The notes: a model not told the origin generated them from the letters alone. Positions 12,533-24,347 are shown, numbered from the stretch's first letter. The stretch is DNA of 64,000 nt from Straminergon stramineum (GCA_963920665.1 OY987265.1:11537001-11601000); one strand, 5' to 3'. A program made the numbers and translations.

Positions 12533-13724
12533 GCCAAGGAGAATTGACCCCCTCATTTCCCTGAAAAGGATAATTGTAAGAAATTGCCCCCTATTGAGCT
12601 GCATTTTCTGGAACTTCTTCATCTCTCCTATCTAAGTTAACCCCTAAAAGCCCTAGGGGACCAAAAGTGTCCTCACATCATTTCAAGTCCAATTCAAAGT
12701 ATTGTAACTTTTGCATCCAATGTCCAAATTCAATAAAACTTGTTGGAAAAGTTGCGCTCTCTTTTATAGTTTGTGAGGTAAAAGTTTCAGATCAATCCAA
12801 GATGAAATGATTTTTTGGAAGCCAATCAAAGTTCACATTTCTATTTGAGTTCACCAAACTGCATTTGATGGCTACAACTTTTGGGTTTGTATCTCCTTCA
12901 TCAAATGTTTGTTTTCAATAAAAAAATTTTGGGTTTTATTCCCCTTGAAGTCTAGTTATTTCAATAGAATTTTCATTTCAATCCAAGATGTTTTGAATAT
13001 TTGGAAGCAATTCGAAATTTAAAATCCCGACATTTTTATATTATAGTGAGCTTTGGCAACTTGTTTCTTCTTCATACAACATCTGTTCCCAAAATATCTT
13101 TTAGGGAAATTTATGCATACTAGTCTAGTTTGTGTGTCCAAAATTTCATTTCAACTCGAGAAGTTATGAGGAACAGAGAAACATTTTAGTAGAAGGAGGT
13201 TTAGGTTTTGATGTGATTTTTGAAACTTTTCATGTTGTCTTTTGACATTTCAAAGCCATTTTGCAAACACAATGAGTCAATTCAATGAAATTTTTTTTCA
13301 CCAATTTGTTTGTACAATGGTTTTAAATCACTTTATAGTTTAAAGTTTTTTCATTTGAGTAGGTTTAGAAATCGAATTTTACTTCCAAATGTGTTACTAG
13401 GAAAATTTCAGCATCCTTTTTCAACACTAAAACATTATAATCTTGCAATCTATGACGCCAAATAACTCCAAATTTGATTCATATCATCTACAACATGTAC
13501 ACTACAAGATTGTATTATTGAAATTTCTATACTTAAGTGGCATTTTGATCTATAACACTTCTAAAGCAATGATGTCTTTAGACCCCCACAAAACTTGGGC
13601 TTTTAGGGGTTAAGGCCCCCTAATTGTGAATATGATTCAAAATTTGCAAATTTTATCATGTGTTGCAACTAAAAAATTTCAGTGTTTAAACTGCAGGGCA
13701 ATGAGGGGGTCAATTCACCCTGGC
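12533..13724. mobile_element. Foldback MITE (family B), split by a TTAA element
   Basis: The left end (CCAAGGAGAATTGACCCC...) and right end (...GGGGTCAATTCACCCTGG) are inverted repeats. Left part 12533-12636 and right part 13614-13724 together match the uninterrupted roughly 235 bp copies at 37.8, 40.7 and 40.9 kb. The centre is interrupted by a 969 bp TTAA-bounded element. Conserved internal words include TGCAAATTTTATCATGTGTTG. No coding capacity. Confidence 0.7.
12641..13609. mobile_element. TTAA-bounded piggyBac-like element T1 (969 bp)
   Basis: TTAA at 12637-12640 and 13610-13613 flank the element. Its ends are a perfect 13 bp inverted repeat, CCCCTAAAAGCCC. It is inserted into the family B MITE. 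No transposase frame is present, so it is non-autonomous. TTAA duplication plus CCC...GGG ends is the piggyBac pattern; the superfamily assignment is inference from ends only. Confidence 0.75.
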
Positions 13725-14226
13725 AAAAATTTAAGTTACGCTGGTTGTGACTGACGTGTGTATGGTCTGTTTCTGGCTACAGGAATTTACGCAGCCAAGG
13801 ATGCGCATTACTCCTCCGTGGACGAGGAAGACAAAGGACGACGACGGGCAGGGGCAGCATCACCCGGGAAATAAGAAAATCTTCCGAGTGGCTGCCCGGA
13901 CCCCCGACGCCTGCTTGCCTGCCGGAGCTACCCTGACTCAACAGGGCCCTGCTCGCGATCGTCTGGCATTTTGCACAATCGGCATCTCGCCAGGCGCTCC
14001 TCTTCGCCTTTACTTGCAACTCAGGGATGCAGCCTCGCATCTCCAATTTGTCGACACTTCCCAGAATTCGCCGCAGGAGTTAGCCCTCAGAATTCCCGGT
14101 CCGATTTTCCATCAGCTGTAGGAGCTTCTTCGTGAAAACATTTCAATTAGTTGGGTGACACGAGAGCTTGCGGCGCAGATCGTTTCCAGGGGGCTTGCGG
14201 AGAACAGATCCGGAAAACGCATTCGT

Positions 14227-14382
14227 ATGCGTTGCGACAGGTTTTGCTACTGCAGTACCAGTAGTCGTTTGTATGTGGTTTATACGCAAGGTCGGGAGCT
14301 TGGGACTGGCGCTGCTGTGGTTGCTCGTGTTCTAACATTGGGAGAGCCCCGGGTGAACGAGCGGCACCGTCCCCTCGCGTAG
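14227..14382 (+). other. Leader ORF upstream of CONSTANS-like copy A (51 codons)
   Basis: An ATG at 14227 opens MRCDRFCYCSTSSRLYVVY..., stopping at 14382, 49 bases before the main ATG. Copy B has the same frame (34986-35141, minus) with two amino-acid changes. It could act as an upstream ORF if the transcript starts upstream. Two changes in 51 codons, against four in 370 for the main protein, argue against strong selection on the peptide. Confidence 0.3.
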
Positions 14383-14431
14383 AAGGAGCGCTTCGATTTT
14401 GGGAGGGAGTTCGATTAGTTGGGAATTTCTG

Positions 14432-17106
14432 ATGCCGAAGGCTTGCGATGCGTGTCAGGCGTCCAGTGCGGTGGTGTATTGCCGTGCGGACGCGGCGTAC
14501 CTGTGCCTAGGGTGCGACGGGAAAGTGCACGGCGCCAACAAGCTGGCTTCGCGTCACGGGCGCGTGTGGATGTGCGAAGTGTGCGAGGTGGCGCCGGCCG
14601 TGGTGACGTGCAAGGCGGACGCGGCGTCGCTGTGCGTGGCGTGCGACACCGACATCCACTCCGCCAACCCGCTGGCGCAGCGCCACGAGAGAGTGCCGGT
14701 CACGCCGCTGTTCGAGGCGTCGCCCTCGTCGTCGCCTGGAGCGTTCGAAACGTTGCCGTCGCCCACTCAGGTGGGTCTCCTGAGGGGCGAGGAAGATGCG
14801 GACACGGAAGTCATCTCGTCGTGGCTTCTCCCGCACCCGCCCAAGATCCCCGCCACCTCCATCATCCGAGGCAGCGCCGCAGGTACGACCTTCCCAAGTT
14901 TCCTTGTCCATTCCACCCCGACCTTTCATGCTTTCTTTCTGGGTGGTCACTCGAACGACCGAAGATTCATGGAGAATTTCAGCGGGTGGAGTGCTGGTGA
15001 GAAGATACCCCGTGTATATTCTATTGCGAGAGTGACCATTTCAGGGAGAGTGTCAGCGGAGCAGTCCCTCTGGTCCGATTCCATCAATGAATCTCGGGCT
15101 TCAGAAGCTTGTGGTTCTGGCTGAGCCATTTGGCAGACTTTCCGGAGCCACTTGCTCCCGCAGACTCTTCTTTTGTTCCCTCCATTCCCTATTCTGCCGT
15201 CCCTGAAAACTTTTGATTTGGCATGATGATGGGTGATTTTCATTCTGTCCTGGTCTATCCAGCATGGTCCAAGCCCCATCTGCAGAACATTGGTTTTGCA
15301 TGATGTCAGATGTGATCAATTCGCATTCGCTGAGTCCGGAGACTCTTAGTTCCGTATATTCCAACCAACTGGTGGAGAGCAGCGGTTTTGCATGATGCAA
15401 TTGACGTTTTCATTCGGTCCCGAGGACTCTTAGTTCCTGGTTCGTACAACCTTGGAGAGGTTTGATTTTGCACGATGTATTATGTGACTGAAGGTCCACC
15501 TGTTTGGCACTTGGATGGTCCCGTGCTTGGACGTGAATGGAATCCAGGGCCGAAATCTGCGGAGGGATTCCTTGTTGTAACGCTGTGATGGTGTTTGGAT
15601 CTTTCAGTTGGCGAAGGACCGCGGGCGTCGGTCCTGTGCCCGTTCAGCCCTGCGAAGCCGCTGAAGGTGCAGAAGCTGGAGACGCTGTCCGACATCTTCT
15701 CGGACGTGGATCCTTTCCTGGACTTGGACGCCGCCGCGGTGGCGGGCTTGCAGCCGGACAGCCTCGTGCCCGTGCACGTTCGCGAGGGCTCCGAGGACAC
15801 GGCCGCGCTGCTCCAGTCGGTGGAGCCTTCGTTCAGCACGGATGCTTCTTTTCCTCTGAAGGGGGAGAACATCCACCCGAACAGCTACAGCTATGGCACC
15901 TCCACTCTCACTCACAGCGTAAGTCCTGCAGCCCGCTTTCTGCAGCTCTCCCTCCTTTTCGAATTTCTGCTTGCACATCCCATTCTGGAATGGCCTGTGG
16001 ATACCCTGCTCTGGAGGAAGAATGACGTGAGCTTTGAATCCCATTGACATTCTTGAATGGTTTATACGTGCCATGTTCATGTGGAATCTTCACATGAGCT
16101 TTGGAGTTCAGATCACATTCTTGAATGATTTATACCTGCCATGTTCTCATGGAATCATCACACGAGCTTGAAGTTCACATCGCAATCTTTGAATAAATTT
16201 CTCTAGAGGAGTCTTTTTCGCTCATTTAGATTTTTGTGCACAATAGTATACTTTTTTGGTTATTTGTAAGTTGTGTATTCTCTCTCAGCTATTCGAACGT
16301 TTGACCATCCTCTCCACTATTCTTTCCAGTATTCTAACTGCTCTACATAAGCCTAAACATGAGTTTTGTCTTTCCTCAATTACGGTCTTCCGATTAGCTT
16401 CAGCATGTTTTGCACCATTTGAGCTTCAGCATGTTTTGCACCATTTGAGCTTCCAATGTTTGTTGGAAAATTGCTAGTTCTTGTCAGTAGTTGTTTATTC
16501 TCTGTTTGATAATCAAGTATGACATGGGTCCTACTTGATAATTTTTGCTCCTTGCGGTGGTTTTGGCTATGTTGTATGGGTATTCGGCAACTGTTCGTTT
16601 CGTGTTTTCAAGAATCCGGGTAGAGGCAGGCACTCACAAAGCACAGACGATGTAGAGCAGAGTTCTTTACTTAATAGGCTGTGTTCTACCAGCATGGAGC
16701 AATTTGTAGTCGATTACAGCATCACTGATTTGTTGCCCTATATGTTCGCGTGCAGATTTCTTGCTCGTCTCTGGAAGCAGCGGTGGTGCCCGACTCGAGC
16801 GTGAGCGACATATCCACTCCGTGTGCCGATTCGCAGGGCAGCCTAGAGTTTGGAGCCCAGATGGGGGGCCAACTGCAGCAGGCAGGGGTTGCCGTGGATG
16901 CAGTGGACCGGGAAGCCCGCGTGATGCGTTACAAGGAGAAGCGTCAGAAGCGGAAGTTTGAGAAGACAATCCGTTACGCGTCTCGGAAAGCGTATGCGGA
17001 GAGCCGTCCCCGCGTGAAGGGCAGGTTTGCGAAGAGGACTGATTCCGATGTGGAGCAGGTGTTCGGGTCTGTGGATTCCGGGTTTGGAGTGGTGCCGACT
17101 TTTTGA
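14432..17106 (+). CDS. CONSTANS-like B-box/CCT protein, copy A
   Basis: Coding exons are 14432-14882, 15608-15918 and 16756-17106, with GT-AG introns of 725 and 837 bp; total 1113 nt, 370 aa. B-box 1 spans about residues 5-42 (CDAC...CRAD...CDGKVH...RH) and B-box 2 about 48-85, both with a full set of zinc ligands. A WLLPHP motif at 131-136 matches the middle motif of group I CONSTANS-like proteins. A CCT domain lies at about 306-349 ([19 protein letters not shown]). The protein ends GVVPTF (365-370), the VP motif that binds COP1 in angiosperm relatives. It is thus a full-length group I member, a nuclear transcription regulator probably linked to light signalling. Its start is the ATG of MPKACDAC; the frame upstream has no ATG. 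Compared with copy B it has Gly43 (Glu in B), Thr215, Asn242 and Gly247 (all Ser in B). Confidence 0.93.
16399..16451 (+). repeat. 26 bp tandem duplication in intron 2 of copy A
   Basis: The unit beginning TTCAGCATGTTTTGCACC occurs twice in a row. It lies in the part of intron 2 that copy B lacks or has replaced, within roughly 16250-16545. Copy B's intron 2 is 610 bp against 837 bp here. Confidence 0.7.
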
Positions 17107-17610
17107 TTGCATATCTATTTTTTCACTATTTCTCTAGAACCTTTTTTTTATTTTTTTTCTTGAATTTTTTCCCCTTTTTTCCCCTTTTTTTCATTTTGTG
17201 GAGCCAATCCTATTTCTGTGTATCATAAGAGAGCTGTTGTTCGAGTCCCATTAGTTGAAGAGAAGGAATCCAATTGGTGCCCCTGATACTGAATGTACAA
17301 ACAGAACTGTGGTTGGACGTGCCATTGAAGAAATTTTGGTAGAGTTCTGGTAGAGGTTTATCTTTTGTATTTTGGGGTTGGGTTAGGGTTGGGGTTCTGG
17401 TTTTAGTTTATCGTCAGAAACATTCCGGTGAGTGCTGGGGTTGTTCAGCATGCCCCTTGTGACTAAGCCGCAAGTTCTTCCTATCTGCTGCATTGAAATT
17501 CTGGAAGCCCAGGTTGTGTACATACATTTTCCTGCTTATGAGAGAAATTTCAATTGACACTTCGACGGAAGAGCACTCAATTTGTGCCTGGGGTCGGTGG
17601 AGAAATGTAC

Positions 17611-18131
17611 AAATGGCGTTCTCTGCCAATCGATGTTTGTTTGCATGGAGGCTGGAAGTGTGAGGATTTGGATTGTGACTGGAGCTTGATTACACCGACT
17701 TTAGCGTCGAATTGAACTTGTAGCACTCCATAGTATTGGATTCTGGACACCCGAAGTATAATTGAACCCCTGAAATTCCTTGCAACCAAATTGTGTGGTG
17801 AGGTTTTGGTCTACTGCTGTAGCTTGACTCTTGACTTGTTTTTGTGCAAAATTTTTAGTTGTAGGTGTGTATTTCTCGTATGAATTCTCATTGAATTTCC
17901 AAGGCGTTGATTGTAGGAATAACTAAAATCAACCCTAGAGTTGTTTCCAGAGTATTTGCCTTACAGTCGATGTCAAGGATATTTGTCTTAGAAACTATCC
18001 AATTTGAAAGTAGAATTTTCGTGCTATATATCATGTAGCTTGACATGCCTTGCCACCAGTTAGAACTATCCCTAAAATACTTGAGTCACTAGTTTAGAAA
18101 CTATCTGAAAGTAAAATTTTCTTGCTATATA
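17611..18131. other. Spacer start with a roughly 100 bp tandem duplication
   Basis: No gene. A unit running from about 17990 to 18085 (containing CTATATATCATGTAG and CCACCA.TTAGAACTA) is repeated immediately after it. The second copy is split by the MITE at 18132-18706 and resumes at 18709-18763. Confidence 0.6.
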
Positions 18132-18706
18132 CTCTATGTCCTAAAATAAATCTGGGTTTTCTTGGAAATGGATAGATTAACATGTGAGTTTCTCCTATTT
18201 TCAAGGGATTGCATAATTATTGTAGCTTCTAATAAATCCCACTAGATGTGAAAGTGGAAGTAAATAGTGGAACAATGTAGATTGAAAACAAGCATTGAGA
18301 GGCAAAATTTCCCCCTTTTGGGAATTGCCCTAGTGGTTTGATTTTTTATCATTCTTTGAGCAATGTTGGTGCATTGACATCTATTGATGTCCTCTATATT
18401 CAATTCCAACAATGTCTTGTGATTCAACTCTAGGAAATTCTCAACAAGAGATTTGTTAGTAGTGATTTTTGTATAGTTGTGGGTTGAATTCTTTGCCTTT
18501 GGTTGTTTAGAGGTTGCATTTTGATTCCCTTTGCAAAGATCAAATTGCTATATAATGTTATCTATAGATCCTTTTGCTTTAGGGTGTACCATCTAACTTT
18601 AGTTGTTGTCAATCAAGTTGTGAAGGGCCAATTTTTTGCATCATACTGAATTTAATTTGGGACAAGTATATTTGAAAATCCTAGATTTATTTTGGGATAG
18701 AGGGAG
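18132..18706. mobile_element. Stowaway-like MITE (575 bp) with TA target duplication
   Basis: TA occurs at 18130-18131 and 18707-18708. The right end read inwards is CTCCCTCTATCCCAAAATAA, a classic Stowaway terminus; the left end is CTCTATGTCCTAAAATAA. It interrupts the second unit of a tandem duplication, whose intact first unit shows the empty site. No coding sequence. Stowaway elements are moved by Tc1/mariner transposases. Confidence 0.85.
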
Positions 18707-20340
18707 TATCATGTAGTTAGACATGCTTTACCACCAATTAGAACTACCCCTAAAATACTTCAATCATGGTGGTTTGAATAGACTCTTTTTTTGATTATTT
18801 CTTCTCCTTTTTCCCTTTCTTTCACCATTGAAAATTTCAATGTAGTTCAAAAAACAAGAAAGAAATATAGAAAAAACAAGACAAATCAACTCCAAACTCT
18901 TGTATTCAAAATGTGTACATTGAATGTATAGTCCGTGCCCATGGTGACGAAAATGCACACATTGAAGCCAATTGTTTACAAGTAAGAAGGAGCTAGTTGG
19001 TTGGATGCAACTCAAATATTAAGCTAATCAAATTACACACTAGCAATGCTAGTTTGCTCCAAACTATCTCCACTAGAACCTCTCTAAGTCAGTGATACTT
19101 TGTATGCCAATAAATCTCTCTAACAAAATGGCCCCAACTTGGGGAATATAATAAGTGGTATCACTAAATGAGAGCCAACCAAGGACGGGAAAAAAAGAAG
19201 CTAAAATAGAGTTTTAAACAAGCTTTTTGGTTATGACAAGTTCCTTTTCCTCAAGATGTACCACTTGTATAGGTTTGGCAACTTCCTCAATGCAAAGTCT
19301 TGAATGCATAGACCCTCTTTAAATCAATAAACCTCCCTATTACAATATTTGCAGGGGTTCTACTATCATAACTCACATGGGTATAGAATAGAATCTAGAT
19401 GAATTGCAAGTTCAACATTCTATCCCAACCAACTAAGTGCTCATGACCTAATAACTACAAGATACAATATATCTATACATATACCTCTAAAAACATTTGT
19501 AAGCAATATGCTTCACACTAACTTATATTCTAGAATATCCTTCCATACATTTAAACGACAATTGTATATTCCATGCAAGTACACAACTACCTTATACCAA
19601 AACAACCCCAGTCAAAACTAAATCTTAGGCAACAATATCTACATCTACATAAAAATGAATAAACAAATAAATAAATTGAGGTTATTACTTACTTATTAGT
19701 AACTACAAATTATTGGTTATTGGATATTGTTTGCTACTCTTTAATATAGAGTCTACCTCCAAAATGAGCACCAAGAATAGGCTATTCTACCAAGTTCCAA
19801 AGGGTGGAGCTTAACAAACTATCTCAATATACTTTTCACTCAAGATGATCTTTCAACAAGAGTTCAGATTATTCAAATGTCCATTTTAACCCATATTGGA
19901 CAGAGGGTGTTTTTCGAGAGAAATTGTTTCAAAATACTAATTATTTTGGGTGCATTGGCCCTATATGAAAATGAAAACATTTTTTTTCTGGATTCCAACT
20001 ATATAATACTGTAGTAAACCATAATATTGATGTGTAGAAAAAATTTCAAACCATTTGACTATGTGGATTGGAAGATTATAACATTTGAAGTTTGAACAAG
20101 TTTTTTGACCATATTAGATAAGGACAACAAACTTTGAGCCCTCTTGGATTAAATTTTTTTCTCTATACAAAAATGAGGTTTACATTATTCATTAGTGTAT
20201 CTTGTTAGATACAATGTTGTAAAATTTCAAAAGCAATTAAAAGGGCTACCTCACTCTAAATCACCTTGTAATACAAGGAGGTCAAATAATACAACAATAT
20301 ATTAGCCATTTTAAAAAATTTCTTGGACACTGCAAATTTT
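18707..20340. mobile_element. AT-rich spacer with a partial TTAA element (T13)
   Basis: A left end TTAA|CCCATATTGGACAGAGG occurs at 19886-19890. The sequence to about 20340 resembles T4 and T10 internally, including a module around 20035-20100 (GATTGGAAGATTATAACATT). No right end was found. 18764-19885 shows no gene or element end. Confidence 0.45.
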
Positions 20341-20969
20341 AAAAAAAAAATCCAAATGGTGAAAATATATAGCCAAACATTTACAAGATAATTGAATGTT
20401 TGAAGTTAGAAAAAAAATTATTTTTCTCAAAATTGTCCTTTTATTATTTACAAAGTTTGACTCATCTTTGAGTGTGCCTTTAGAACTAAAATTAGTTAGT
20501 TTTTGACAATTTCATCTTATATCATATTATTTAGACATATGTCAAATTTCAAAAGTCAATGAGGGATTCAACAAAAGATATCCAAAAGATATTGGAATTG
20601 CATGAAATACCCAATTTTTTTGAGAAGTACAACTTTACACCTAAGCATAATTTTTCTTCCTACAAACTTAAGGTGGTTAGTGTATGCACCTAGTGTCGAA
20701 ATTTCATAAACATTCATTTAAAACTGACAATTTCATGACTAGGAATAGTAAAAAAAAATGTTGAAAAATAATAGCCCAAATCTTACCTGAATTTTGAGCT
20801 AACTTCCATTACACTAGAGGAAAAAAATTAAAATGGATGAAATTGCCAAAACTATCTCTCCAAAATATGAGATTGGCCAATATTTGGATGAAGTTTATTA
20901 TTTTTAGATGATATTGTTGATGAATGAAGGATGGATGATCAAAATTGAATGATTTGTTTTACATGTATG

Positions 20970-21183
20970 GAAAATTTCGTTAAAATGGTGATATTCCATG
21001 TACCATTCTTAGACCACTTGATCTAAACCGTTAAAGTGCCATCTAGTACACATATAGATTTCAAAATGGGTGGGTTGAACCACAAAAGTGTCATCTAAGA
21101 CAAGTGTACATTTTAGAGTGCCCAATCTAAATTGTAAAAATTGCCAAAGTTGTAGAATAGTGCCATTTTAATGAAATTCCCCG
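20970..21183. mobile_element. Foldback MITE, family E copy 1
   Basis: The ends are inverted repeats of the type ATTTCRTTAAAATGG followed by TGATATTC or CACTATTC. It is about 214 bp with no coding sequence. Its relative lies at 22191-22487. The superfamily is unassigned because the target duplication could not be fixed. Confidence 0.55.
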
Positions 21184-21522
21184 TTTGTATGCATTAGAAG
21201 GTGCATGTTGTACTTCCACCAAGAAAACAAAAACATTAACTATGCTAGAGAAATACAAATTTTACCTTGGAAAAATGAGGTCCCTATGACCAAGGTAGTC
21301 ACCAAAATACTTTAATTATTAGACCAATAGGTGCACTTTTTGTTTCTATAATTAACAATGAAGTCATCCATTGGTTGACAATGTCCTTTTAGATATGTAG
21401 CATTTTTGCAAGGGACACCACAAATATTTTGTGCCCTTCAAATGGTTGACCACACTTTGTGCATATTGAAGAATGGATGATTTTCATCTAATTTTTGTGT
21501 ATAACTTCCTTGATCTTGTATT

Positions 21523-21803
21523 GCATTAGAGGGGATTTGAAGCCACAGGAAGACCATTTTAGGCTTGTTCCGCTAGTATTGAACCAACGTTTGTTGGTCA
21601 GAACATATAATATTTAAAATATATTAAAATATCTATTAATAAAAATAAAAAAATATTTTCTTAAAAAAAATATTAAAATATTAATTAAATAATAATATTT
21701 GACGTGTTAGATAGGTGATTTAACAAAGTTTCCATGTTCCCCATAGTCTGGGAACTATTGGGAACTCATGGCCTTATTGAGGCTAGAAAAAACATCTAAT
21801 GGT
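21523..21803. mobile_element. Foldback MITE, family C copy 1 (diverged)
   Basis: The left end begins GCATTAGAGGGGATTTG and the right end carries CATCTAATG. The interior has the family hallmark GGGAACT...GGGAACTC shared with copies at 27.1, 42.8 and 46.3 kb. The centre is almost pure A/T. No target duplication was resolved. Confidence 0.5.
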
Positions 21804-22190
21804 ATGATTGACTTCAATTCATGACATTTTAATTCAATATTCTTTGATTTTATAGGGGGTAGTTTGTCAAAAACTTGTACAATATCCAATGTATTTCAAT
21901 ATTTAGAGCTATTTTACTTTAAAACTTGATTTTGACATTCAGAAAGATTTCATTTGCTTTCGAGAAAAATAACAAAATGAAACTTAACAAAGTGTAGTTT
22001 CTATGCTACTAGAATTTTCTTTTAATTCCTAAAAAAATGAATTGAAGTTTGAAGTTGAGGATCTATAACCACATTTCTAAATATGAAGTGACAAAGAGAT
22101 TTTCCTTACACTAAAATGTTCTACATTGTCATACACTCCTGTTCTAAAAAATTTAGATTTTTCAAGCATGACTTGCATGGAGTATTTATG

Positions 22191-22487
22191 GTCAATTTCA
22201 TTAAAATGGCAGTATTCAAATACCATTTTTCAAACTGCACAGTCTGAATTGTAAAAAGAACATCTAAGACAGTTATATATTTTGGACATCTAGGACATCT
22301 ATATATTTTAGAAATCTTGGTAAGATATTGATTTCAAACTATTTAAATTATCTTTGATGTGTCTAGATTTTTGACATTTAGGACAAGTCTAACATCTAGG
22401 ACTAGTTTAGATTTCAGATCATGCCAAAGTAGTGAAATGGACTACCAATTTACTAGAATACAACCAATTTATTGAAATTGACCATAT
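22191..22487. mobile_element. Foldback MITE, family E copy 2
   Basis: The ends TGGTCAATTTCATTAAAATGG and its inverted counterpart ending AATTGACCA define an element of about 297 bp. It is related to the copy at 20970-21183. No coding sequence. Confidence 0.55.
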
Positions 22488-23258
22488 TTGATATGAATTT
22501 TCTTCCTTTTTTTCTTCAAAAATTCATGGTAATTTGAAATTTTCACAAAAAAAATTATAAAAAATTTATGAGATATATTAGACATATGATTTCATCTCTG
22601 AAAAATAAAATCAACAAAAATCCATTCACAAATCGCAAAGAAATGGAGGATACAAAGTAAGGGACATCCAAGTTTGACCAAGGTAGTCTACACTGAAAGT
22701 GACCTGTCTTCTTCAAATCACCCCTAAGTAATTAGCTTTGAAATGGATATGAAGTGGTCTTTAAATCAATCTCTTTAGCCATTGATTAGAACAAATATAA
22801 AGTATTATTTATTGCTAGAGCCAATCCCTCTCTTTGATTTTCCCATCTCTCTTTACAAGTTGCAAGGGAACAAGTTTTAGGAGACCTATGGTCACAAAGA
22901 TGTGCCTACAACAAAAATCTTTGAAAATTCCTAAGTACTTCAACAATGCTTCAAAAAAATATGAAATCACTTGTGTTACATGCCACATCTATTTCTCTTT
23001 GTCTAAAAAATTAGCTAAAAATCTTCCCATCTACAAAAGTCCATGAAAATGGTCACTTCTAAAGTAGACTACCTAATGCAAGCATAGGGGCCGTCCTTGA
23101 GACCTTGCCACAGAATGTGTGGAAGCTTTAGCTATGACTTGTGAGTTCCACTTATTTTGTGGCTTGGAACTGGAATGAAGTCAAATTCTCTAAAAATGTT
23201 GAAAATCAATTCATGAATTGTAATTTAAAGTTAAGGTAGGAAGCTTGAAATCCACTCA

Positions 23259-23372
23259 GGCTTTTAAAACCACCCACCTCCTCAAATATACACTGTTTGT
23301 ATATGGGATTTTTTCATCTTTACAAGGATGTACTAACATTATACATTTGAGGAGGTGGGTGGTTTCAAAGCC
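23259..23372. repeat. Compact hairpin with arms of about 30 bp
   Basis: Left arm 23259-23290 (GGCTTTTAAAACCACCCACC...) pairs with right arm 23339-23372 (...GGTGGGTGGTTTCAAAGCC). A loop of about 50 bp separates them. The fold is compact enough for a small-RNA precursor but could equally be a small MITE. Confidence 0.6.
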
Positions 23373-23539
23373 CTATGCCATTCCGACTTCAAAAATTCAT
23401 AACTAATTTCACAAAACTCCAAAAAATATGAAACGACTTGTGTTAGATGTTAATTCCTCTTGTCTTTCAATAAAAATTTACTGAAAAATATTTCAAGAAG
23501 TTTCACCTCCCCAAATAGTTCAGCTTCAGCTCTTGGATG

Positions 23540-23830
23540 GGCACTTTATGGACCTCCTACCTTAGTGTCGTCAATAGCCAGCCAGTGTCTCTGCTGCCTG
23601 CCCAGCTGAATTGAATCGAAGGACCGAAGGTGGGTCCCGCCTTGGTCCACCACATCTACAGCAATCCCAAGGACCAATGGAGACTGTTGGCTTTCGTCCT
23701 TGGGAGTTGCGAGTTGGGACCCTTCCTTGTCCAGAAGCCCAGCCAGCGACAAGGACCAAGCACTGGCTGGGGAACTACTGGGGAACTACTGGGGAATAAT
23801 TTCCGTGAGGGACTCCGCACCAAATGCAAC
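23540..23830. repeat. GC-rich island related to 38.16-38.40 kb
   Basis: It shares the words GAAGGTGGGTCCC, GCAATCCCAAGGACCAATGG and CGTCCTTGG with 38160-38400, in the same order. A GGGAACTACT unit is tandemly repeated near 23768-23795. Open frames exist on both strands but none looks like a protein. It may be part of a long terminal repeat or another dispersed element; no borders were found. Confidence 0.45.
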
Positions 23831-23842
23831 TCACTAACTTAA

Positions 23843-24347
23843 CCCCTAAACAACACGGCGGACAATTTTTGTCCGATGAACGTCAAGGAATTCTCCTCTA
23901 TACAACAGAATTGCAACTATTCATCCTCAGAAATTAGAGGTGGAAAGGGGATATTTTCTAGAGTAATTTGACTCTCAATCATTAGAGGAGTTTTGGGGGT
24001 TCTGGATGGATGTGTGTTCCCCTGGGTTACCAGACCTTGGGATCTGCCCCACAGCAGTTGCCTAACATGGCACAGCGACTGCCATGTCATTTTTTCATTT
24101 CTTTTTGAAAAAATATAGATTTTGAATTTTTTTTAACTTTCTTTTACATTTTAAAATTTAAAAAAAAAATTTGACAATGGTTGTTCCTGGACTGCTGCGG
24201 GATCAACGCCGGGAACAAACCTGAAACAACCCTCCAAACCTCCCAAAACTCCTCTAATGGAGTAGTTTTGATTTTTTTTTAAAGTGGATGATGCCACATG
24301 GTTACAAAATGGTTAATTTCCACAGTGACTAGCCCAACGTTCAAGGG
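23843..24347. mobile_element. TTAA-bounded piggyBac-like element T2 (505 bp)
   Basis: TTAA occurs at 23839-23842 and 24348-24351. Ends are CCCCTAAACAACACGG and, inverted, CCCTTGAACGTTGGG. It has GC-rich subterminal segments and an AT-rich centre. No transposase frame. Confidence 0.7.

Larger units (their letters stand above)
13845..17610 (+). repeat. Left arm of the large inverted duplication (CONSTANS-like copy A)
   Basis: This arm matches the reverse complement of about 31996-35525. Homology runs from about 590 bp upstream of the start codon to about 505 bp past the stop. The right border is sharp at the GTAC ending at 17610. The left border is fuzzy between 13845 and 13890. The arm is about 230 bp longer than its partner because of an indel in intron 2. 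Coding sequences differ at about six nucleotides by my reading, so the duplication is recent or the arms are being homogenised. Confidence 0.9.

Noticed and set aside
14507..14950. Long antisense open frame (147 codons) across the CONSTANS-like exon 1, and its twin at 34418-34861
   Set aside because: It is the GC-rich complement of the B-box exon; its Arg/His-rich content is a shadow of that composition and has no family resemblance.
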